Source: Paraburkholderia sp.
Lineage (GTDB): Bacteria; Pseudomonadota; Gammaproteobacteria; Burkholderiales; Burkholderiaceae
Length of the DNA: 64,000 nt
Direction of reading: 5' to 3'
Assembly: GCF_004298475.1 (NCBI RefSeq)
Contig: NZ_SCRP01000022.1
Location: 62,001 to 126,000 of the forward strand
Part shown: piece after piece, positions 59,317-64,000 of the stretch
Position numbering within the stretch: position 1 is the first letter of the stretch
Layout of the letters: each line of letters starts with the position of its first letter
Notes under the pieces: model-generated
What the model was told of the DNA's origin: nothing
Seen by the model: only the letters and a program-made list of their open reading frames with translations
Databases searched by the model: none
Position numbers and translations under genes: made by a program

Positions 59317-60467
59317 GCGCGCATCTCCGCCAGGTGTTTCCGCGCCCAGGCGCCGATGCTCCAGCCTGGACTTCGGCCGCGACGCGCGGGCGCCAGCCCT
59401 CGGTCGGCCGGCGCAAGGCGTTGGGCGGCCCGAAGAAATCGGCCACGCGGAGCGACATCCTGGCGATCGCTCCAATCGTCGTGCGCAGCGCTGAACCCAT
59501 GCCGGGGATCGTCCGGGCCGCTGGGCGTGGCTTCGCGCCGGCCGCGGATTGGCCCGCCAGTTTGCCGATGGTGCCCAACTTGGTGTCGCGCAGCGCGCTG
59601 TTCTCCTGCGTTCGCACCGTCGTCCCGGACGAGGATGCCGCTGCGTCTCGCATCGTGGGCGTCGTGATCGAGAAGAGGGTGGCGTCGACGAGCCAGTACA
59701 AGGTGGTCTACCGTGGGGAGGTTTTGAACCAGGCGGACGGCGAAGTCTGGCAAGTCGCGATCCTGACGGCACGGCAGGCCGGGGCCGCTGGCCTGCCGGT
59801 GACGTTTTCGCTGAACGAGTGGTGCCGCATCCTGAATCGTCGCGAGAACGATCAGCGGACGAACGCGGCGATCGTCCGGTCGTTGAAGCGGCTCATGGGG
59901 GCGTTCCTGATGGTCGAGAACCGCGAAAGCGGTGAGGACGTGTGGGTCAACCTGATCGAACGAGTCAAGCGCGATCCGACCTCTGGACGCTACATGATCT
60001 CGATCAACCCGCTCATCGTCTCGCTGTTCACCGACGACGTGACCGAGATCGATCTGCGTCGCAAGGCTCGGCTTCGTTCGTCGCTGGCGAAGTGGATGCA
60101 CGATTACTTTTCGACCCACAGCCATCCCATTCCGATCGCGCTCGACCGATTGCAGGAGCTGAGCGGCATGGCCGTGAACACCGCGCTGCGCAACGTTCGG
60201 ATCAAGGTGCGCGAGGCGATCGAGGAACTGCAAACGTGCGAGCCGCCGCTGTTCGCAAAAGGCACGGTGATCGAGGACGACAAGCTGCACGTCGTCAAGG
60301 CGACGAACTCCCTGTTCCGCCCGCCCAAGCCTGTTGCGGTGGCGACGGTGCCGCCTCAAGCTGCCGCGCCGCTGGCCGATGACACCCGTGATGCGTCCGT
60401 CGAGCACGACAGACGATCAACCGCGGAAAAGGCCGCTGCACGTCAGCGCTCCCGCGTCGCGCTTTGA
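59313..60467 (+). CDS. trfA: TrfA-type plasmid replication initiator
   Basis: A 384-residue protein, the size of RP4 TrfA-44. The C-terminal two thirds match TrfA: QYKVVYRGEVLNQADGEVWQ, LPVTFSLNEWCRILNRREN, RSLKRLMGAFLMVENRESGE, YMISINPLIVSLFTDDVTEI, LRSSLAKWMHDYFSTHSHP, then a winged-helix end. TrfA binds iterons at oriV and recruits host DnaA/DnaB. The presence of iterons upstream and coupling to a small gene by ATGA support function. A replication initiator in a chromosomally integrated element is notable. Confidence 0.9.
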   Translation: MSAHLRQVFPRPGADAPAWTSAATRGRQPSVGRRKALGGPKKSATRSDILAIAPIVVRSAEPMPGIVRAAGRGFAPAADWPASLPMVPNLVSRSALFSCVRTVVPDEDAAASRIVGVVIEKRVASTSQYKVVYRGEVLNQADGEVWQVAILTARQAGAAGLPVTFSLNEWCRILNRRENDQRTNAAIVRSLKRLMGAFLMVENRESGEDVWVNLIERVKRDPTSGRYMISINPLIVSLFTDDVTEIDLRRKARLRSSLAKWMHDYFSTHSHPIPIALDRLQELSGMAVNTALRNVRIKVREAIEELQTCEPPLFAKGTVIEDDKLHVVKATNSLFRPPKPVAVATVPPQAAAPLADDTRDASVEHDRRSTAEKAAARQRSRVAL

Positions 60468-60792
60468 TCACGCGGCCTCCAGGGCCGTTTCCTGTACACC
60501 GGCCTGCGGCCGAATCCACCGCGGCGATTCTCGTCACGGACGTGATGGGTTCCCCCATTGCACGTTGCTCGTTCCCCGGTAGTGACGCTCCCCCGTTTCG
60601 CCTTCCTCGACGCATAGCCCCGCCAACCCGTCATGGTCAAGGGACGCTGCGCTGCTGGTCCTCATCCGTTCCCGTCCTCCTGCGTCGTCCGCGCATGCGG
60701 CTTCCGGCCAGCCCCTTGCCCCGGTGCCGGCAGGGCTTCTCATGCGCCAGGCGAAACACGGCAGCAGATCTTCACCACCAGGAGCAGAAGCT
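60468..60792. other. Intergenic region, nothing clear
   Basis: About 325 bases between trfA and the DUF6876-like gene. GGCCTCC-A-GGGCC near 60474 could be part of a terminator. The rest, C-rich on this strand, contains no ORF with protein-like content. Confidence 0.35.
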
Positions 60793-61305
60793 ATGAGCAA
60801 CGCACAACAACCCACCACGAACGGCAACGACGAAAACCGCGGCGGTTCCTCCGCCCCCCAGGCTCCCACGACTGCAGATCACGCAACCCCTTCGAAGGAC
60901 GACACCATCGACGCCAACATCCTTCGCACGGCGCTTCGCCAGTTCACAGGCACGGAAAACCTCTACGGGCTGGGCGTCCTGTTCCGCAACGCGGTCTACA
61001 CGGACGGCGTCCACTTCCTGATCCAGGCCGCTCAATGCGCTTGGCTGGTGACCGATTCGATGGCGTGGGTGACGCAGAAGGTGCCGGGCCGGAACTACGA
61101 CGACGGGTTCATGACCGTCGAGCTGCACCCGCAGGCGGACGGTAGCGCGGAGCTGCTGATCACGGACGGCAACGGCACGACGCTGTACGCCCAGCGCTAC
61201 ACGTCGCACACGTTTCCCTTGAACGAAGGCATCAAGCTTTACGCTGTCTGGGGCGAGACGTCACGCGGGCCGTGCTGGCACCTGATGCTCACGAGCGAGT
61301 ATTGA
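60793..61305 (+). CDS. DUF6876-like family protein
   Basis: A 170-residue protein. After a Ser/Thr/Pro-rich N-terminus, LRTALRQFTGTENLYGLGVL, FRNAVYTDGVHFLIQAAQCA and WLVTDSMAWV match the DUF6876 pattern (QFTGTE-x-x-Y, then YTDG..). Family members are common on plasmids and in phage-like DNA, with unknown role. I start at ATG 60793 after GGAGCAGAAGCT. Confidence 0.65.
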   Translation: MSNAQQPTTNGNDENRGGSSAPQAPTTADHATPSKDDTIDANILRTALRQFTGTENLYGLGVLFRNAVYTDGVHFLIQAAQCAWLVTDSMAWVTQKVPGRNYDDGFMTVELHPQADGSAELLITDGNGTTLYAQRYTSHTFPLNEGIKLYAVWGETSRGPCWHLMLTSEY

Positions 61306-61361
61306 TCGAACAGCGGCCTCTGTCGACGAGGGCAGGGCGGCGCAGGCCGCCCGTGCTTCGA

Positions 61362-62093
61362 TTACAACCGGCCGGCCGACTTGCCGCTCACTACCGGCCG
61401 CTCGTAAGCGGGCAGCGGCTCTGTGGTCGCTTCGTCAGCCGCGGCGCGCAGTTCCGCGGCTTCGCGTTCTTGGCGTTCCTGCAACGCTGCGGCCCGGCGC
61501 ATGGTGAGGTATTCGTCGAGCGATAGCCACCGGCATTCGACGCCTTCGCCTGGCAAATGATCGCCACCGATGCCAAGCGACATGAAAAACTCGATCGGTT
61601 TGCCGCTCGCGAGCGTAAAGGGCCATTCGTCGTCCGGCAGGGCGTTCGTGAGGTAATCGTCGAACGACTCGAAACCCAGGAACTCCCGTGATGCCTTGCG
61701 GCGCCGCACTTCAAGTTCACGCCGCTGCTCCATCGCCGAGGCAGACATTTCCGCGTCGAAGCGTTTTCGGCGCTCCACGGCCAGCGGGGCCAGTTCGTCG
61801 GCACCGTTGATCTCGTGTTCCTTGAAATATCGGACCCGCTCCGCGTTGTTTCGAAACGATTTGAGCGACCGAAGGTAGTCCCGCACGTCGCCGACGCGGT
61901 AATAGTGTGGGCTGCCTTCCTCGTGCTGCACGTAGGGCGGAGGATTGTCCGCCTCGCGGTCCGCTTTCAATTTTTCGAGCCCGCGTCCGGTCAGCATGCT
62001 GACTTGCTCTGGCACCAGCAGGATTTCTTCGGAGAGATCCTCCAGGTGAAACAGCACATACTCATCGGACAAATAGCGTTTGATTCGCGGCAT
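61362..62093 (-). CDS. Excisionase-like DNA-binding protein with extended C-terminus
   Basis: A 243-residue protein. Residues 25-75 (LVPEQVSMLTGRGLEKLKAD, PPPYVQHEEGSPHYYRVGDV, RDYLRSL) form the small winged helix of excisionases/AlpA, the same module as in the next gene. The remainder is helical and charged. It follows the 95-residue excisionase-like gene by 8 nt and lies beside the integrase, so it is a candidate recombination directionality factor or a regulator of integration. Confidence 0.66.
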   Translation of the reverse strand: MPRIKRYLSDEYVLFHLEDLSEEILLVPEQVSMLTGRGLEKLKADREADNPPPYVQHEEGSPHYYRVGDVRDYLRSLKSFRNNAERVRYFKEHEINGADELAPLAVERRKRFDAEMSASAMEQRRELEVRRRKASREFLGFESFDDYLTNALPDDEWPFTLASGKPIEFFMSLGIGGDHLPGEGVECRWLSLDEYLTMRRAAALQERQEREAAELRAAADEATTEPLPAYERPVVSGKSAGRL

Positions 62094-62101
62094 GAGGTGT
62101 C

Positions 62102-62389
62102 TCAGCGATCGGTGGCGCGGGTTAGAGGCGCAAGGTATTGATCGAGCGCGGACCCGGTGAGCTTGGTTTCGTTTTCCAGGTGAGCCCGAACGTCCTGCAC
62201 CCGATAGACGACCGCACCGCGATGTGTTTGTTGGACGTACGGCATGCCGATGTCGGCGTCGCGGTCCTTTTTCAGATCAGCTTCGCTCGTGCCGAGCAGT
62301 CGGGCGACCTGGGCGGCCGGCAAGCAGATGTCTGCGTCGAGCTTGGACAGGTTGGCGCGGACGGTGTCGTCGGGAATCGATGATGTCAT
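62102..62389 (-). CDS. Excisionase-like small DNA-binding protein
   Basis: A 95-residue protein. CLPAAQVARLLGTSEADLKK, GMPYVQQTHRGAVVYRVQDV and RAHLE match the wHTH module of its neighbour nearly position for position, so the two are paralogues. It is located 70 nt from the integrase stop. Small size and module suggest an Xis-type directionality factor. I start at ATG 62389. Confidence 0.68.
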   Translation of the reverse strand: MTSSIPDDTVRANLSKLDADICLPAAQVARLLGTSEADLKKDRDADIGMPYVQQTHRGAVVYRVQDVRAHLENETKLTGSALDQYLAPLTRATDR

Positions 62390-62459
62390 GACGTGCGGTT
62401 GGTGCTGTTGGTTCGATGCCGATAATTGTAATGCCGCCAATCGATCCGTCAGACGAGAG

Positions 62460-64000
62460 TCAGGACGCCTCGCCGGCCGCCGCGCGTTGTGCTTTCAGTT
62501 CCATGCGCCTGGCGATGTAGGCATCGAACGCGTCGGCCGGACGCTTCAACGCCGCCAAGTCGAGCTCCGGGTATGCGATGGCGTCAACGGTCAGCGCGGC
62601 GAGATCGTCGGCCTCGTAATCCCCGGCGTAATCGAGTTCGTGCGAGTCGCGGTGCCCGTGCCCGGCAAACTCTGCTCGGGCTACCTTTTCCACCTTGGCC
62701 CGCTTCATTCGCCGAATGATCGTTTTTCGAAGGCTGTGGAACGTCTTGCGCCGTTCCGTGATGCCGATGGCGTCCAGCAGATTCGCAAAGGACCGTCCCG
62801 GATCCTTGTCGAACTTGCCTTTCACATCGCGATTGAGGTAAGGGAACAATCGAACATGGCCCATCCGACGGATGCCCTCGCAGTAGTCGAGGAACCCGAG
62901 TGTGATGAGGTCGGGGTGGATGGGCACCGTGCGAATGCTCGATAGCGTCTTAACGCGCGTCTCGGTGACGTCGTCGCCGGTGTGATCGGGCTGGATCGTG
63001 ATGTACCAATGGGTGTCGTCGTTTGTGATGTCGGTCACTCGCAACTGCGAAAGCTCGTTCAGGCGCGCGCCGGTGTAGAGGCCGAGAAGCGGCGTCCAGT
63101 ATTCGTCCGGACGTCGGAACGTCTGAAAGTGCTCCGGCGCGAAGATGCGCTTGATCTCGTCCGGCTCGAACTTCACGTAGCCGCGGCCCGCGTCGTTCTT
63201 GGCCTTTTGCATCTTGTCATACTTGACCTGGCCGAGTGCCGGGTTATCGCCCTTGTACAGCCGGGCCTCTTTTGCCCAGTCGAAGAACGCGGACAGGATC
63301 CGCTGTTGAGCCATCAATGTGCCGATCTTGAGCGTGCCTTCGGGTCGCTTGTTCGCCCGCTGCGCCTCGAAGACGAAAGTCTTAGCGTCGACGTTGCCGA
63401 ACTCTTTTTCCTTGCGCTTTTCGTAGTTGGTCGGCAGCCAGCGCAGGAAATCGAAATAGCCGCGCATGGTATCCCAGTCGATCAGGCCAATCGGCGTCGC
63501 TTCATGGGCCCATCGCGCGAACGCCTTGAGCCCGGCCTTGTAATCCTCATACGAGGAAGGGGCCAGGCCGCCCTTGCTGCTCAGGTACAGCGGGATGCAT
63601 TCCTCAAGCGGTTTGGTGCGTGCGCCTTCGCGAAGCTTCCGGCCGGCCTCCGCTTCAGCTTCCGCCGCAGCGATCTCGTCAGCCGATGGCGGAATATGCG
63701 GGACGGCCGCAAACGCGTTGAGCAAACCGTGCAGCGCTTCCTGGTCGCGTTTGAAGGCTTCCGGCGTCGAGTTGTCTAAATGGACGCTCTCGGCGCGGAA
63801 CCCGCCCACCTGCAAGCCTTTGATCGTCAGTTGCTGGAACTCGTCCTGGGTGAGTTTGAGCAGGTCTTGAACGGTCGGCTTGGCCATGAGCAGCAGCTTG
63901 AAGCGGATGTTGAGGGAGTAGGCGAGCAGTGTAGCGCGAACCGGATCTTTGGTTCGCAGGCTACGCCAGATCTCCCGGGTGCCGGCGGCTTCGGCGAGCG
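62460..64000 (-). CDS. Tyrosine integrase, N-terminus outside window
   Basis: The frame from stop 62460 runs without a stop to the window edge, 513 residues in view. The ATG at 63887 is probably internal, because upstream codons read GTREIWRSLRTKDPVRATLL, as in the N-terminal domain of DUF6538-type integrases. Catalytic residues: R in YTGARLNELSQLR, K region in NDDTHWYITIQ, HxxR in HSLRKTIIRR, then GHGHRDSHELDYAGDY with H and nucleophile Tyr candidates. It would recombine att sites, and a tRNA gene just beyond the edge is the expected target. Confidence 0.88.
   Translation of the reverse strand, partial: LAEAAGTREIWRSLRTKDPVRATLLAYSLNIRFKLLLMAKPTVQDLLKLTQDEFQQLTIKGLQVGGFRAESVHLDNSTPEAFKRDQEALHGLLNAFAAVPHIPPSADEIAAAEAEAEAGRKLREGARTKPLEECIPLYLSSKGGLAPSSYEDYKAGLKAFARWAHEATPIGLIDWDTMRGYFDFLRWLPTNYEKRKEKEFGNVDAKTFVFEAQRANKRPEGTLKIGTLMAQQRILSAFFDWAKEARLYKGDNPALGQVKYDKMQKAKNDAGRGYVKFEPDEIKRIFAPEHFQTFRRPDEYWTPLLGLYTGARLNELSQLRVTDITNDDTHWYITIQPDHTGDDVTETRVKTLSSIRTVPIHPDLITLGFLDYCEGIRRMGHVRLFPYLNRDVKGKFDKDPGRSFANLLDAIGITERRKTFHSLRKTIIRRMKRAKVEKVARAEFAGHGHRDSHELDYAGDYEADDLAALTVDAIAYPELDLAALKRPADAFDAYIARRMELKAQRAAAGEAS

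Larger units (their letters stand above)
15262..64000. mobile_element. Integrated plasmid-like conjugative/mobilizable element (right end outside window)
   Basis: From the att fragment to a tyrosine integrase at the right edge, the DNA carries a coherent mobile backbone. It includes transfer proteins of the DotA/TraY type, a VirD4-like coupling protein, topoisomerase III, a MobF relaxase, ParA with an RHH partner, iterons with a TrfA-like initiator and excisionase-like proteins. Defence-type cargo is interspersed. Integrase, tRNA fragment and replication genes together suggest a plasmid/ICE hybrid. No VirB4- or VirB11-type ATPase is seen, so it may be mobilizable or defective. Confidence 0.75.

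Noticed and set aside
63885..63887. ATG at 63887 as the integrase start
   Set aside because: Upstream codons continue in frame to the edge with integrase N-terminal content (GTREIWRSLRTKDP), so the true start lies outside.

Overview
The window reads as chromosomal DNA of a Burkholderia sensu lato bacterium (Paraburkholderia, Caballeronia or a relative). The evidence is GC-rich coding sequence, a DgoD with a divergent FCD-type GntR regulator, multi-haem cytochromes c, and mobile genes of a kind seen in that group. The organism is inferred from gene character, not from a search.

Region 1 (1-6622) is ordinary chromosome. It holds the start of a haemolysin III family gene, a two-gene cytochrome c operon (di-haem and tri-haem), a CopD-like membrane protein, a small membrane protein, and D-galactonate dehydratase dgoD with a divergent GntR/FCD regulator.

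Region 2 (about 6650-12230) is visibly AT-rich and looks horizontally acquired. One leftward operon encodes, in order: a C39-like/Fic fusion broken by an in-frame TAG; an 89-residue glycine-rich precursor-like peptide; a radical SAM enzyme; and three tandem copies (exact 904-bp period) of a two-lobed DTG aspartic peptidase. I read it as a candidate RiPP (ribosomally made, post-translationally modified peptide) system and as the most novel locus here. A transposase remnant lies just upstream of it.

Region 3 (12235-15256) holds a class II Fic protein with a symmetric repeat operator, a remnant ORF, a DUF2892 membrane protein, an ECF sigma factor, a CMD/AhpD-like protein, and a terminator that probably belonged to a leftward tRNA gene.

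Region 4 (15262 to beyond 64000) is a large integrated plasmid-like element. It starts at an 18-bp tRNA 3'-end-like att sequence and ends with a tyrosine integrase that runs off the right edge. Its backbone comprises DotA/TraY and TraX-like proteins plus small secreted proteins (17.6-24.0 kb), a VirD4-type coupling protein, topoisomerase III, a MobF relaxase-helicase, ParA with a ribbon-helix-helix partner, iterons with a TrfA-type initiator, and two excisionase-like proteins beside the integrase. Cargo is defence- and anti-defence-like: two Abi_C proteins, a PD-(D/E)XK protein, three HNH proteins, two AlbA_2 paralogues, a type II restriction-modification pair, an ArdC-like protein and a ParB/MT-A70 fusion. 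No VirB4- or VirB11-type ATPase is visible, so the transfer apparatus in view is incomplete.

Two recurring non-coding signals tie the element together. A bipartite motif (TAGACCGCCCGTCG, 16 nt, then a CATTGCTC-like box) lies about 90-107 nt upstream of five transfer operons. A near-identical 23-nt motif occurs at the parA promoter and at 18159-18181. Both suggest element-wide regulation.
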